64,000 bases of DNA from Ammoniphilus sp. CFH 90114 (GCF_004123195.1 NZ_SDLI01000009.1:1-64000); one strand, 5' to 3'. Positions 8,762 to 18,412 are shown, numbered from the stretch's first letter. The notes: generated by a model from the letters alone, not told the origin. A program made the numbers and translations.

Positions 8762-9030
8762 TCCTTACGCTTTTCCTCCTCTTCTAAAATCCGGAGCAAC
8801 TCCTCATATTCCTTTTTGAGCTGAAAAAATTCATCTGCAATATTTACAGCGGAAAGCACAGCAATTTTAGCCGTATCTAGCCTGGCATTCCCATTAGCAA
8901 TATGTCTCATTTTCTCATCCACGTAATGAGCCACAGAGCGTAAATGCGAAGCACTTGCCTTTCCAACCATACGATATTGATGTCCATATATATCAACTGT
9001 TATTTTTATTTTTTCATCTTCTCGCACCAC
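8758..9030 (-). CDS. zapA: Cell division protein ZapA
   Basis: Encodes 90 residues. The N-terminal half (KIKITVDIYGHQYRMVGKAS) is the ZapA globular domain and the C-terminal half is a charged coiled coil ending in an EEEEKRKE-like tail. ZapA promotes FtsZ protofilament bundling at the division site. The start is GTG at 9028-9030, 6 nt after AAGGGG; an adjacent second GTG is also possible. It is the first gene of the zapA-cvpA pair and lies just downstream of pheST, separated by a terminator. Confidence 0.9.
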   Translation of the reverse strand: MVREDEKIKITVDIYGHQYRMVGKASASHLRSVAHYVDEKMRHIANGNARLDTAKIAVLSAVNIADEFFQLKKEYEELLRILEEEEKRKE

Positions 9031-9135
9031 TTATTTCCCCTTCCCAATATAAGCTTGTCCTTACAAATTAATATTATACATTTTTTGCAAGGGCTGTGGA
9101 ACTCTATGTTCCACCTAATTATGAGCAATATCTAG

Positions 9136-9170
9136 AAAAAGAGGTCTGACCCCCCGATTAGGTCAGACCT
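9136..9170 (-). terminator. Rho-independent terminator after pheT
   Basis: A 10-bp perfect inverted repeat (AGGTCTGACC and complement, 9-nt loop) is followed on the minus strand by CTTTTTCT. It closes the pheST operon. Confidence 0.85.
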
Positions 9171-9181
9171 TACAATATCTA

Positions 9182-11608
9182 CTATCCACGCAGTTCTGCT
9201 TTATATGCCTTCGCCAGTCCCTGAACGACTCTGTCATGAGCTTCATTAACTTCTTGATCGGTCAAGGTGGTTTCCGCACTGCGGTAAACTAAGGAGAAAG
9301 CCATACTCTTCTTCCCTGCTCCAATTTTTTCACCCGTATACACATCGAATAGCTCAACTTTTTCAAGGATTGCTCCTGCTTGCTCTTCAATCACTTGTTG
9401 CAGCGCAGCTGCAGAGGTTCCTTCTTCTACCACGATGCTTAAATCACGTGTACTCGCCGGATATTTAGGTAAGAACTTGTATTGGTTCATGGTTGCTACG
9501 TAACTGTAGAGCTTTTCCAAATCGATTTGGAAGACAAACGTTTCATCTAGATCGTATTTCTTTTGAAGTTCTGGATGTACCTGTCCGAGATAACCAACAC
9601 ATTCATCCTGTACATAAAGCCCAGCTGTTCGGCCTGGATGCATTCCCTTCAGGTTTTCTGCCTGTCTGTAAGATACCTGCTGAATTCCTAAATTGTCTAA
9701 AACAAGTTCGACGACACCCTTAACCAAATAGAAATCGGCCTTCTCAGCGGAAGAGTTCCAATGATCTCCCGTCCAATTACCCGTTAATAAGCCGGCTAGG
9801 CCTAATTTTTCTTCAGGAAGAACGGTTAATCTTTCCTCTTCGCTTATAAACACACGACCCATCTCAAAGATGGCAACATCAAGGTTCTGTCTGTTCCGAT
9901 TGTAAGAGGCTGTTTCCAACATATGAGGAAGAAGATTTACTCTAAGATGGCTTCGCTCTTCACTCATCGGCATGGAAAGAGGAATTCCCTTGGTCTCTTT
10001 ATACAAGGTAGCAAAGTCATACATAATCTGCTCGTTGGTAAAAGAGTAAGTGGAGACCTCATATAACCCAGCACCTGTTAACATATTCCGAAGGTTACGC
10101 TGGAAGGATTGATAATCTGTTAGTCCTCCTCTAGTTGTAGGTCCAATAGGAAGAGTAGTTGGAATGTGATCGTAGCCGTGAAGACGGGCGACTTCCTCCA
10201 CTAGATCCACCTCTCTTGTAATATCCTGCCTACGAGATGGAACTTCAACTTCAAACACTTCACCATTGCGAGTATACCTGAATTGCAAACGACCGAGTAT
10301 CGCCTCTACTTGTTCAGCCTCTAGTGTTGTCCCTAACAGCAAGTTAAGTCTAGATAAACGTAGAGATACCTGTGCTCTCTTGTGTTCACTAGTCATGTCA
10401 ACGGCCTTTCCTTGGGCCACTGTACCACCAGCCAACTCAACCATAAGCTGAGCAGCACGATCAAGGGCACGGTCTACTGCTTCCGGATCTACTTCTTTCT
10501 CAAACCGGAGGCTTGCTTCCGAACGCAGACCTAACTTTTTAGCTGTCTTACGAATGGACTTCCCGCTAAAAAGTGCTGATTCAAGAAGGATTGTGGTTGT
10601 TTTATCTGAGACCTCAGAGTTCGCTCCTCCCATTACACCAGCGATCCCGATAGGCTTCAATTCATCTGTGATGAGAAGCATCTCCCCATCAAGCGTTCGC
10701 TCTATATCATCTAGAGTTGTCAATTTTTCTCCGTCTTTTGCAAGACGCACGACAATACGTCCTTGATGAACTTCATCATAATCGAAGGCATGAAGCGGCT
10801 GCCCCATCTCAAGCATCACGTAGTTCGTAATATCTACAATATTGCTAATAGGACGGATACCTGCAGCCATTAATCGGCTTTGCATCCACAAAGGAGAGGA
10901 ACCAAGTTTAATATTAGAAATAAGACGAGTAGCATAATGTGTGCAGTGCTCCGCTGCTTCGATGGATACCTCCACTTTCCCATTAATTGATTCAGCCGCT
11001 TCTTCAACCACGGCATCAGGCAGCTGTACTGGGCGGTCGAGGATGGCACCGACCTCATATGCCACTCCTAGCATGCTTAAACAATCGGAACGATTAGGGG
11101 TTAGACCTAGTTCTAGAATATAATCATCTAATCCAAGGTAAGTAATAGCGTCTTGACCCACTTCGGTCTCTTCCGGTAATACCATAATTCCTTCCTGTTG
11201 AGCCTTAGGGAGAAGCTTATCATTAAGCCCTAATTCCTTTGCGGAGCAAATCATCCCTTGAGACTCCACCCCTCTAAGCTTGGCTTTCTTGATCTTAAGT
11301 CCTCCTGGCAGCTCTGCCCCTACAACGGACACGACAACCTTTTGGCCAGCATCAACGTTAGCTGCTCCACAGACAATCTGCAATCGAACGGTCTCACCTA
11401 CATCGACTTGGCACACATTAAGTTTATCAGCGTCTGGATGTTTGCTTCTCTCCACCACATGACCGATTACGACTTTGGATACTCCTTTATTTCGAGCTTC
11501 CACACTTTCTACTTCAATCCCGCTGCGCGTCAGTCTTTCCGCTAGATCCTCCGGTGTAATCCCTTCTAAATCCACATATTGCTTTAACCAGTTATAGGAA
11601 ACTTTCAT
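9182..11608 (-). CDS. pheT: Phenylalanyl-tRNA synthetase beta subunit
   Basis: Encodes 808 residues, the normal bacterial length. Domains in order: tRNA-binding OB fold (about 40-150, VVIGHVVERSKHPDADKLNVC), B3/B4 editing region, B5, the core catalytic-like domain, and a C-terminal anticodon-binding FDX-ACB domain (PKYPASTRDLSIVV). With PheS it forms the alpha2-beta2 enzyme that charges tRNA-Phe, and its editing site hydrolyses Tyr-tRNA-Phe. It begins 13 nt after the pheS stop and is controlled by the Phe T-box upstream. Confidence 0.97.
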   Translation of the reverse strand: MKVSYNWLKQYVDLEGITPEDLAERLTRSGIEVESVEARNKGVSKVVIGHVVERSKHPDADKLNVCQVDVGETVRLQIVCGAANVDAGQKVVVSVVGAELPGGLKIKKAKLRGVESQGMICSAKELGLNDKLLPKAQQEGIMVLPEETEVGQDAITYLGLDDYILELGLTPNRSDCLSMLGVAYEVGAILDRPVQLPDAVVEEAAESINGKVEVSIEAAEHCTHYATRLISNIKLGSSPLWMQSRLMAAGIRPISNIVDITNYVMLEMGQPLHAFDYDEVHQGRIVVRLAKDGEKLTTLDDIERTLDGEMLLITDELKPIGIAGVMGGANSEVSDKTTTILLESALFSGKSIRKTAKKLGLRSEASLRFEKEVDPEAVDRALDRAAQLMVELAGGTVAQGKAVDMTSEHKRAQVSLRLSRLNLLLGTTLEAEQVEAILGRLQFRYTRNGEVFEVEVPSRRQDITREVDLVEEVARLHGYDHIPTTLPIGPTTRGGLTDYQSFQRNLRNMLTGAGLYEVSTYSFTNEQIMYDFATLYKETKGIPLSMPMSEERSHLRVNLLPHMLETASYNRNRQNLDVAIFEMGRVFISEEERLTVLPEEKLGLAGLLTGNWTGDHWNSSAEKADFYLVKGVVELVLDNLGIQQVSYRQAENLKGMHPGRTAGLYVQDECVGYLGQVHPELQKKYDLDETFVFQIDLEKLYSYVATMNQYKFLPKYPASTRDLSIVVEEGTSAAALQQVIEEQAGAILEKVELFDVYTGEKIGAGKKSMAFSLVYRSAETTLTDQEVNEAHDRVVQGLAKAYKAELRG

Positions 11609-11621
11609 GACTTTTCACCAC

Positions 11622-12656
11622 CTACTTACGATTGAATTGTTTTAAGAATCGAATGTCATTGTTATAGAAATGTCTAATATCTTCTATACCGTACTTAAGC
11701 ATGGCAATACGCTCTACACCCATTCCAAAGGCAAAACCAGTATATTTTTCCGAATCATAGCCCGACATTTCGAGGACCTTAGGATGAACCATTCCTGAAC
11801 CTAAGATTTCGAGCCATCCTGTATCTTTGCATACTCGACAACCATGACCTTTACAAACAGCACAGGTTACATCGACTTCTGCGCTTGGTTCGGTGAACGG
11901 GAAGAAGCTAGGTCTTAATCGAATGCTCACATCTTCACCAAACATCTCACGAGAGAAAGCAAGAAGAATTCCTTTTAGATCGCTCATGCGAATGTCCTTG
12001 CCGATGACAAGACCTTCAATCTGAGTAAAGACATGGGAATGTGTAGCATCGTCATCATCCCTGCGATACACTCGTCCAGGACAAATGATTTTTACTGGTA
12101 CTTCCCCTTGCTTATTCTCCATTACTCGCGCTTGATTAGGAGAGGTATGGGTACGCATTAACAAATCTTCTGTAATATAAAAGGTATCTTGCATATCTCG
12201 TGCGGGATGGTCCTTAGGCAGGTTGAGAGCTTCAAAGTTGTAATAATCTGTCTCTAACTCGGGCCCTTCAGCAATCTCAAAGCCTAATCCAATAAAGATA
12301 TCTTCAATTTGCTCGATGATTTGTGTAAGAGGATGCTTATTTCCTTTAGGCAACTGCTTTCCTGGAAGAGTAACATCCAATCGTTGACTCTTAAGTTGTT
12401 CTATTAACGCTGCAGCCTCTAGTGACTCCTTCTTCTGAGCCAATAACCCTTCAATAGCATTTCGAACTTCGTTAGCCAGCTGACCAATAAGCGGTCGCTC
12501 TTCTGCAGAGAGCTTCCCCATTCCTTTCAAGATCTCTGTGAGCTCACCTTTTTTACCTAAATATTTCACTCTTAGGTCGTTAAGCTCGTTCAAATTGCCT
12601 GCCTCTTGAAGCTGACTAAGTGCTTTTTCTTTCACTTCCACTAATTGTTCACGCAC
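11622..12656 (-). CDS. pheS: Phenylalanyl-tRNA synthetase alpha subunit
   Basis: Encodes 344 residues, equal to the B. subtilis protein. An N-terminal coiled coil (about 1-85) is followed by the class II catalytic core with [10 protein letters not shown], the [17 protein letters not shown] motif and the C-terminal [13 protein letters not shown] motif 3. The frame stays open upstream through the T-box, but the real start is GTG at 12654-12656, 7 nt after AAGGAGG. It is the first gene of pheST, induced when uncharged tRNA-Phe binds the leader. Confidence 0.96.
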   Translation of the reverse strand: MREQLVEVKEKALSQLQEAGNLNELNDLRVKYLGKKGELTEILKGMGKLSAEERPLIGQLANEVRNAIEGLLAQKKESLEAAALIEQLKSQRLDVTLPGKQLPKGNKHPLTQIIEQIEDIFIGLGFEIAEGPELETDYYNFEALNLPKDHPARDMQDTFYITEDLLMRTHTSPNQARVMENKQGEVPVKIICPGRVYRRDDDDATHSHVFTQIEGLVIGKDIRMSDLKGILLAFSREMFGEDVSIRLRPSFFPFTEPSAEVDVTCAVCKGHGCRVCKDTGWLEILGSGMVHPKVLEMSGYDSEKYTGFAFGMGVERIAMLKYGIEDIRHFYNNDIRFLKQFNRK

Positions 12657-12686
12657 ATTCTTTCCTCCTTGCTTGCTTAAATAAAT

Positions 12687-12990
12687 AAAAAAAGACCTCC
12701 GTCTGCAAGGGACGAGAGGTCGCGGTACCACCCTTATTAGAACCAAAGGACTATTATCTCCCTTAGTTCTCACTTAGTAATTGTTAACGGAGATTATGAC
12801 TCCGGTACCCCCTACTATAAGGTTCAGGGGACAGCTCAAGAGTGAATTCTATAGGCTTCTACTACCCTAAGTTGGCTTTCAGTCACGGCCAACTCTCCCT
12901 GTCTTAACGCTTGCAGATCGTGCAAGCAATCATAGATTGTTCCTATATACTGGTCTCTTTCACAGCTTTTACTTTCAGCTTTTGATTTTC
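12687..12990 (-). promoter_or_regulatory. T-box riboswitch (Phe), controls pheST
   Basis: The minus strand has the T-box consensus AAGGGTGGTACCGCG at 12721-12735, part of the antiterminator. It is followed by a terminator whose GACCTC/GAGGTC stem (12694-12721) runs into seven T residues. In Stem I the segment GAA-TTC-ACTCTTGAGC places the specifier UUC, a Phe codon, at 12844-12846. Uncharged tRNA-Phe would pair with UUC and with the T-box bulge, favouring readthrough. Specifier and downstream genes agree. Confidence 0.93.
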
Positions 12991-12997
12991 AGAATTT

Positions 12998-13026
12998 ATT
13001 ATAATCAATCTGAGCATAGGTTGCAA
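12998..13026 (-). promoter_or_regulatory. Sigma-A promoter of the pheST T-box leader
   Basis: TTGCAA at 13021-13026, a 17-nt spacer and TATAAT at 12998-13003 on the minus strand. Transcription would start near 12991, at the 5-prime end of the T-box leader. Confidence 0.8.
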
Positions 13027-13027
13027 C

Positions 13028-13819
13028 TTACTTTCGCTGGCGAATGGCTTCGTACATGATAATCCCCGCAGCCATCGCGGCATTCAAGGACTCAGCCTGA
13101 CCATAGATCGGGATCTTTACGAACTTATCACACTGTTTAAGAATAGACGCTGATACACCGTTGGCCTCATTACCAATCACAATGGCAACAGGGCCATCAT
13201 AGAGAGCCTCGTCGTACGGTACTGCTCCCTCCAAGCTCGTCGCCAGGATTCTAAATCCTCGCTCAGAAAGCTCATGACAAATCTCATTTAAATCGGTTTG
13301 AACTATGGGCAGATGAAAAATAGAACCCATCGTAGACCGAATGGTTTTTGGGTTGTATACATCAACGGTACCCTTCCCTAGGATGACACCTTGAATTCCT
13401 GCAGCATCTGCAGTTCGAATCATGGTACCAAGATTACCAGGATCCTGGATAGCATCTAGGAGTAAGAGTACAGGAGAGTCTTGAATCAGCTCGTCCACCT
13501 GGTTCACTGGTATATCTACGATAGCAAAAATCCCTTGAGGGTTCTCGGTTTCTGATAATTTATGCGCGATAGGCTCGGTGATCCAATAAACCGTAGCTAA
13601 ACTATTCTGTAAGGACTGTTCTAGCTTCGACTGTAAATGAAACCCCTCCATAATCAGAACCGTTCGAATACCCGCTTTACTTTTAAGTGCTTCCTCTACC
13701 AAATGAAGACCTTCGATAAGAAAAAGCTGCTCCTTATCTCTACCTTTTTTACTATTCAGCTTGGCCCATTCTTTGACCTTGGAATTCTGAACAGATTGAA
13801 TGGTTTCCCACACGAACAT
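13028..13819 (-). CDS. ysgA: SpoU/TrmH-family RNA 2-prime-O-methyltransferase (YsgA-like)
   Basis: Encodes 263 residues. A short substrate-binding N-terminal domain precedes a SPOUT domain with the three SpoU motifs DAIQDPGNLGTMIRTADAAG (about 112-131), VIGNEANGVS (about 211-220) and IPIYGQAESLNAAMAAGI (about 231-248). It methylates a ribose in rRNA or tRNA using SAM; the target is not set by sequence. It starts at ATG after AGGAG, 8 nt beyond the ktrC stop, so the two may be cotranscribed. Position next to pheST matches B. subtilis ysgA. Confidence 0.9.
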   Translation of the reverse strand: MFVWETIQSVQNSKVKEWAKLNSKKGRDKEQLFLIEGLHLVEEALKSKAGIRTVLIMEGFHLQSKLEQSLQNSLATVYWITEPIAHKLSETENPQGIFAIVDIPVNQVDELIQDSPVLLLLDAIQDPGNLGTMIRTADAAGIQGVILGKGTVDVYNPKTIRSTMGSIFHLPIVQTDLNEICHELSERGFRILATSLEGAVPYDEALYDGPVAIVIGNEANGVSASILKQCDKFVKIPIYGQAESLNAAMAAGIIMYEAIRQRK

Positions 13820-13826
13820 ATCACTC

Positions 13827-14486
13827 CTATTTTGTCTTCTCCTCCATACGCTTCAAATCAACGTTATGACCGATAACAACGAGAATATCGCCCTCAGAAA
13901 TCGTGTCTTCTGCCTTAGGTGCTATGTTAATATTCGGTCCGCTCTTAATCGCCATCACGTTCACACCAAACTTAGCACGAACATTGAGTTCAATTAAATT
14001 CTTGCCTACCATGCGGTCCGTTGCTGCAATCTCCGCTACGCTGTAATCTTCAGCTAACTCAATGAAATCGAGTATACCTGGGGAGATTAAATTGTTAGCG
14101 ACACGACTTCCCATGTCCCTCTCCGGGAATACCACACGGTCAGCCCCAACCTTATAAAGTACTTTACCATGACGTTCATTTTGAGCTTTTACAACGATCT
14201 GCTTTACACCCAGTTCCTTAAGGATCAAGGATGTAAGGATGCTCGCTTGAATATCTTCCCCAATAGCTACGACTACCACATCAAAATTCCGTATCCCCAG
14301 TTCCTTCAGTGCATGTTCATCCGTTGAATCCGCTTGAACCGCGTAGGTAACATATTGGATATGCTCCTGAATCTTCTCTTCATTGGAGTCGATGGCCATT
14401 ACATCATATCCCATCTCATAAAGCGTCTTCGCGACACTTGAGCCAAACCGCCCCATTCCTATAACCGCAAACGTTCTCGCAGCCAA
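13827..14486 (-). CDS. ktrC: Potassium uptake regulatory protein, KtrC/TrkA RCK family
   Basis: Encodes about 219 residues: an N-terminal RCK Rossmann domain (FAVIGMGRFGSSVAKTL, then DSTDEHALKELGIRNFD) and a C-terminal RCK_C domain. Such subunits form octameric rings that gate Ktr potassium channels in response to nucleotides. The open frame extends 20 codons further, but family proteins begin right before FAVIG. A TTG at 14484-14486 lies 7 nt after GGGGGAG, so I choose TTG. No KtrB/KtrD membrane partner is in the window, as is usual for ktrC. Confidence 0.88.
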   Translation of the reverse strand: MAARTFAVIGMGRFGSSVAKTLYEMGYDVMAIDSNEEKIQEHIQYVTYAVQADSTDEHALKELGIRNFDVVVVAIGEDIQASILTSLILKELGVKQIVVKAQNERHGKVLYKVGADRVVFPERDMGSRVANNLISPGILDFIELAEDYSVAEIAATDRMVGKNLIELNVRAKFGVNVMAIKSGPNINIAPKAEDTISEGDILVVIGHNVDLKRMEEKTK

Positions 14487-14520
14487 TGCTTGTCTCCCCC
14501 AGTACCCGATTTTTCCATCC

Positions 14521-14529
14521 ATTATAACA
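14521..14529 (-). promoter_or_regulatory. Extended -10 promoter for ktrC
   Basis: The minus strand reads TGTTATAAT (TGN plus TATAAT). A TTGAAA lies 14 nt upstream, too close for a normal -35. The expected start is about 28 nt before the TTG codon. Confidence 0.45.
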
Positions 14530-14620
14530 TAGTATATCCATTTCAAGTTTGGGTAAAAATGATCCTCTCCGCAAACAATACCAAAGAAAATAACCCTTTA
14601 ATTGAGGAGGAGCGTTGCAC

Positions 14621-14842
14621 ATGAATATCAGCCAGGTTAATTTACGGGAAGCGGTTATGGCCAATGTTTCTGATTCTTCCCTAGGTGAATTGCGAAGCAC
14701 CATTATGGACGCGATTGAAAGCAGAGAGGACAAGACTCTTCCCGGCCTCGGGGTTTTATTCGAAGTTCTCTGGAATCAAGCAGATCCTTCCAAACAGGGA
14801 GAGATTCTTCAACTGTTACATCAGGGATTGGGACAAAAGTGA
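14621..14842 (+). CDS. sspI: Small acid-soluble spore protein SspI
   Basis: Encodes 73 residues matching SspI: NLREAVMANV near the N terminus and the hallmark LPGLGVLFEVLW (about 43-54). SspI is a minor forespore protein unrelated to the DNA-coating SASPs. ATG at 14621 is 8-10 nt after GAGGAGGAG; a TTG two codons upstream is too near that site. It is divergent from ktrC and convergent with ysdC across a shared hairpin. I could not find a convincing sigma-G promoter, though forespore expression is expected. Confidence 0.93.
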   Translation: MNISQVNLREAVMANVSDSSLGELRSTIMDAIESREDKTLPGLGVLFEVLWNQADPSKQGEILQLLHQGLGQK

Positions 14843-14844
14843 GG

Positions 14845-14884
14845 AAAAAAAGCTTCCCTGAAATGACATTCAAGGAAGCTTTTT
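14845..14884. terminator. Bidirectional terminator between sspI and ysdC
   Basis: AAAAAAGCTTCC pairs with GGAAGCTTTTT around a 16-nt loop, with A and T tracts on either side, at the convergence of two genes. Confidence 0.85.
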
Positions 14885-14898
14885 ATATCGTCTTTCTA

Positions 14899-15978
14899 TT
14901 ACACTTGTTTAATTTCTTCTAACTTTGCTTGATCCAATCGCTTGATGACTTCGACCAAAAGTTTCACTGCGTTCTCGAAGTCATCTCGATGTAGGATTGC
15001 AGCATGGCTATGAATGTATCGTGTAGCTATACTCACAACCATCGACGGGACTCCCTTATTATGAAGGTGAAGTCTTCCAGCATCAGTACCTCCGCCAGCA
15101 ACTGTATCAAACTGATAAGGAATTCCTAATTCATCAGCTGTATCAATGACAAAGTCCCGTAATCCTCGATGAGGAATCATAGACGCATCAAACAGCAAGA
15201 GCTGCGGTCCGCCCCCAAGCCTTGATTGCGCATCTTCCTTCTTAATACCTGGTGTATCCCCTGCAATACCGACATCTACAGCAAAAGCGATATCGGGTCC
15301 AACCGCATGAACCGAAGTCTGCGCACCACGCAGTCCCACTTCTTCTTGCACGGTTCCGACTCCAAAAACTACATTCGGATGCTCTTCTTCTTTAAGACGT
15401 CTTAGAACCTCGATCGCAATCGCACAACCAATTCGATTATCCCAAGCCTTAGCCATCATCAGCTTTTCATTTTTCATAACGGTGAAAGGACAAATCGGTA
15501 CAACCGTATCTCCCGGTCTGACTCCGAAATCTTCGGCTTCCTCCCTACTTGAAGCTCCGATATCGATAAACATATTCTTCTTATCCACTGGTTTTCTTCT
15601 AGCTTCTGGAGAAAGGATATGAGGAGGCGTAGAACCAATGACTCCTTCAATTGGACCTTTCCGCGTTAATATCGTTACTCTTTGCGCTAGCATCACTTGC
15701 TCCCACCAGCCACCTAGTGGTTGAAAACGCAAGAAGCCTTTATCCGTAATCATCGTAATCATGAAGGCCACTTCATCTAAGTGTCCTGCAACCATAACCT
15801 TAGGACCTTCAACATTTCCTGTACGCTTGGCGATCAAACTCCCTAGATTATCGGTATAAACCTCATCCGCATAAGGAGCTATGTATTTTTTCATGACTTC
15901 CCTTACTGGCCCTTCGTGTCCAGGGGCTCCTGGTGTCTCGGTTAGTTCTTTAAACATCTCTAAGGTTTTGTCTTCCAT
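14899..15978 (-). CDS. ysdC: M42 family aminopeptidase (YsdC-like)
   Basis: Encodes 359 residues. Dinuclear-metal peptidase motifs of the M42 glutamyl aminopeptidase/cellulase M group are visible: AGHLDEVAF (His and Asp), AWDNRIGC (Asp), VQEEVGLRG (Glu-Glu), a DVGIAGD segment and HSHAAILH near the end. It would be a cytoplasmic tetrahedral peptidase that trims peptides. The frame continues 16 codons upstream, but the ATG at 15976-15978 follows AAGGAGG at good spacing. It lies next to a radical SAM gene transcribed the same way. Confidence 0.92.
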   Translation of the reverse strand: MEDKTLEMFKELTETPGAPGHEGPVREVMKKYIAPYADEVYTDNLGSLIAKRTGNVEGPKVMVAGHLDEVAFMITMITDKGFLRFQPLGGWWEQVMLAQRVTILTRKGPIEGVIGSTPPHILSPEARRKPVDKKNMFIDIGASSREEAEDFGVRPGDTVVPICPFTVMKNEKLMMAKAWDNRIGCAIAIEVLRRLKEEEHPNVVFGVGTVQEEVGLRGAQTSVHAVGPDIAFAVDVGIAGDTPGIKKEDAQSRLGGGPQLLLFDASMIPHRGLRDFVIDTADELGIPYQFDTVAGGGTDAGRLHLHNKGVPSMVVSIATRYIHSHAAILHRDDFENAVKLLVEVIKRLDQAKLEEIKQV

Positions 15979-16041
15979 CTTGTGTCCCTCCTTATCAGTG
16001 AGTGTTGGGGCATTATATGCCCCCATTTCGTTTATTATAAC

Positions 16042-17802
16042 TTAAAATTCCAAAATTTTCACTTTAGCAAGCGGCCCAGAAAAATAGGCAGGACCCTTCC
16101 CTACTTCATAATAGACAATTAACATGCTGGGCTCTTCCTGAATTTCTCCTTTTTGAATATACAAGGACAAATCAAAAGGAATCACTTCTAGGACCGCATG
16201 TTTATGAAGATCCTTTTCATCCAGCCTTAGTGCAGCAAAGTCGTTCCCTAACCAAGCTGGATTCTCTGCAACTAGACGCATATATCTTTGTTGTTCTTGT
16301 TTGCCCATATCGAATGTCCACCAAGTTTTTCTTGGCTTATTCTTCTGAGTAAGGAAATAATCGAGTTGCATTAACCCCTTGATAACAGGCAACTGATCCA
16401 CTTTTGATTGTTCTAGAAAATCATACAATCTTACAAATAAATCCTCGAGCTGATGTCCAATTCTTTGCCACCCACGTTCTTCCCAATAGTCTCCGAATTG
16501 CTGGAAGAAGTCAAAAGGAGTTTCAAACACACGAGAGACAAGGAATTCTAACGTGTGATCCATCCGATGAGCGTTCCAGTACTTTTCTAATACATCCTCT
16601 ACCCTTTTTATCTTGACAATGTCGCTGAAGGGGAGAACATTATTTCCTAGTATTTCATAGGGGGAATGTTCCATCCAAACATAGCCGTATTTCTCAGCAT
16701 TCAACCTTACCCCAGTTCCTCTCAACATCTTTAAGAAACCTAACTGAAGCTCTTCTGGACGCAGGGCAAAAACATCATTAAAGGTTTTGCGGAAGGATAA
16801 ATAATCCTCCTCTGGTAATCCTGCAATTAAATCTAGGTGTTGATCAATATTTTTGGCTTCCTTAATCGTTCGTACCGTATAGCTTAATTTTTCGAAATTT
16901 TGTCTCCGGTTCACAATCAGGTTGGTTTCATCTCTCGTGGATTGGACACCAATTTCAAATCGAAATACTCCAGGTGGTGCATGCTTCGCTAAGTAATCTA
17001 ACACCTCCGGACGCATGATATCAGCCGTAATCTCAAACTGGAAAACGGTGCCCTTATGGTTTTGAATAAGGAATTCAAAGATTTCTAATGCATAGTCCCT
17101 CTTAATATTAAAGGTGCGATCTACAAACTTAATAAGCTTAACCCCATTGTCGATGAGATACTTCAATTCCTGTTTGGTCCGTTCAATGTCAAAATAACGT
17201 ACTCCGACCTCAATAGATGAGAGACAGAAGCTACAGGAGAAAGGACATCCTCTTGAGGTTTCAAAATAGACCACTCGGTTTCTCAGTTCGGGAAGATCAG
17301 GAAAGTCTTGGAACGGAGAGGGAATATTGTTTAGATCTAACTTGGGACGTGGGGGATTGATGACGGGAACCCCATCTTTCCGATAGGCGACGCCAAAAAC
17401 CAGGTGATACTTCTTGTCACCGGAGATTTCCTGTAATAAATGATGAAACGTCTCCTCTCCTTCACCCACGACAATAAAATCCACACCAGACAAGCGATTC
17501 ATCCAGTACTCTACATCGTAGGAAACCTCCGGTCCCCCTAATACGATTTGAATGTCTGGCTTTATCTTTTTTAACATATCTATCACAATGATCGTTTCTT
17601 CTATATTCCATATATAGCAGGAAAAACCGACTACATCTGGCTGATGTAAAAAGATATCCGTGACAATATTCATTGGTGTATCCTTTATCGTGAACTCCCT
17701 TATCTCAATTGGAAAATCCTTTTCACAGTAGGACTTCAGATAACGAAGAGCTAATGACATATGAATGTACTTTGCATTCAACGTTGCAATCACGGTATTC
17801 AT
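16042..17802 (-). CDS. B12-binding radical SAM protein with DUF4080 C terminus
   Basis: Encodes 586 residues. A cobalamin-binding fold (about 1-140, with VGFSCYIWN and VLGGPEVSYD) precedes a radical SAM core with the cluster motif CPFSCSFC (about 186-193). The C-terminal third fits DUF4080. Many such proteins are methylases or ring-modifying enzymes on unknown substrates, and this one is not characterised. GGAGG lies about 9 nt before the ATG. It may be cotranscribed with ysdC, 63 nt downstream, but no functional link is evident. Confidence 0.88.
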   Translation of the reverse strand: MNTVIATLNAKYIHMSLALRYLKSYCEKDFPIEIREFTIKDTPMNIVTDIFLHQPDVVGFSCYIWNIEETIIVIDMLKKIKPDIQIVLGGPEVSYDVEYWMNRLSGVDFIVVGEGEETFHHLLQEISGDKKYHLVFGVAYRKDGVPVINPPRPKLDLNNIPSPFQDFPDLPELRNRVVYFETSRGCPFSCSFCLSSIEVGVRYFDIERTKQELKYLIDNGVKLIKFVDRTFNIKRDYALEIFEFLIQNHKGTVFQFEITADIMRPEVLDYLAKHAPPGVFRFEIGVQSTRDETNLIVNRRQNFEKLSYTVRTIKEAKNIDQHLDLIAGLPEEDYLSFRKTFNDVFALRPEELQLGFLKMLRGTGVRLNAEKYGYVWMEHSPYEILGNNVLPFSDIVKIKRVEDVLEKYWNAHRMDHTLEFLVSRVFETPFDFFQQFGDYWEERGWQRIGHQLEDLFVRLYDFLEQSKVDQLPVIKGLMQLDYFLTQKNKPRKTWWTFDMGKQEQQRYMRLVAENPAWLGNDFAALRLDEKDLHKHAVLEVIPFDLSLYIQKGEIQEEPSMLIVYYEVGKGPAYFSGPLAKVKILEF

Positions 17803-17947
17803 TTAGGTTGACCTCCTTCCTGTATGCTTCTTCCTATTATTGTTGCCTATAATCGTATAAATTTTTTACCCTAAGTGCAAGTTAGCACTAGTTAAGTAAC
17901 CAGGTAACAATCATTTCATTTTATCCTACTTTGAAGATAAAATTCAA

Positions 17948-17974
17948 TGAATCCATTTTGGTCTTCATTACGTA
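17948..17974 (+). promoter_or_regulatory. Sigma-W-type promoter of ysdB
   Basis: TGAATC (five of six to TGAAAC) at 17948-17953, a 17-nt spacer and CGTA at 17971-17974 followed by TATA. B. subtilis ysdB belongs to the sigma-W regulon, so the site and gene identity support each other. The same spacing recurs before the SPFH gene at 47 kb. Confidence 0.55.
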
Positions 17975-18015
17975 TATATATTATGTTAAATATCTTCACG
18001 TTTGGAGGAAGATTC

Positions 18016-18405
18016 ATGGTTCTTATTTTTCGCGCGCTTCTGTTTATTCTCATTGCCATTGCGTTCTATTGGTGCTTTCGATTCTTTCTCAATCCCCAGC
18101 GGAAATTGGCTCAAGCCTTAGAAGAAAAGCGCACATTAATCATGGACGATAAGAGCAGCGTCCATCGAAATATATTGATTGCTTATAAAGGAGTTCTGTT
18201 TGAAGGTGAGAAGTATATGGGCACTACACCAGATGCTTTTCAGATCATAAAAATTCATATTTGGCCCAGAGATCATCAGCGGCTTGTGGGGTTGGAGAAA
18301 AAAGATTTTGAGGAATTAAAACAAATTGTCCAGGGAAGATATCCTTTTGCGGAGATAACCTGGAAAAGCCCTATTAAAGAGTTTCTGCAAGATCGATTAC
18401 CATAA
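18016..18405 (+). CDS. ysdB: YsdB-like sigma-W pathway protein
   Basis: Encodes 129 residues: one N-terminal membrane helix (about 3-22) and a soluble domain. Size, topology and position next to ysdC match B. subtilis YsdB, a sigma-W-regulated protein of unknown biochemistry. The reading frame continues upstream, but GGAGG lies 7 nt before the ATG at 18016-18018, which sets the start. It ends at a hairpin terminator facing leuB. Confidence 0.78.
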   Translation: MVLIFRALLFILIAIAFYWCFRFFLNPQRKLAQALEEKRTLIMDDKSSVHRNILIAYKGVLFEGEKYMGTTPDAFQIIKIHIWPRDHQRLVGLEKKDFEELKQIVQGRYPFAEITWKSPIKEFLQDRLP

Positions 18406-18412
18406 ACTAAAG

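Noticed and set aside
9060-9100. TATAAT-like sequence upstream of zapA
   Set aside because: The only nearby -35-like element (TTGCAA) is 6 nt away and no other fits at 16-18 nt, so no promoter is claimed.
9142-9170. GGTCTGACC palindrome resembling the malic-enzyme operator
   Set aside because: It is the stem of the pheT terminator, followed by a T run and located after the gene, not in a promoter.
14530-14620. Sigma-G promoter for sspI
   Set aside because: CATAGTA and AATGA-like elements are present but neither has a partner at 17-18 nt.
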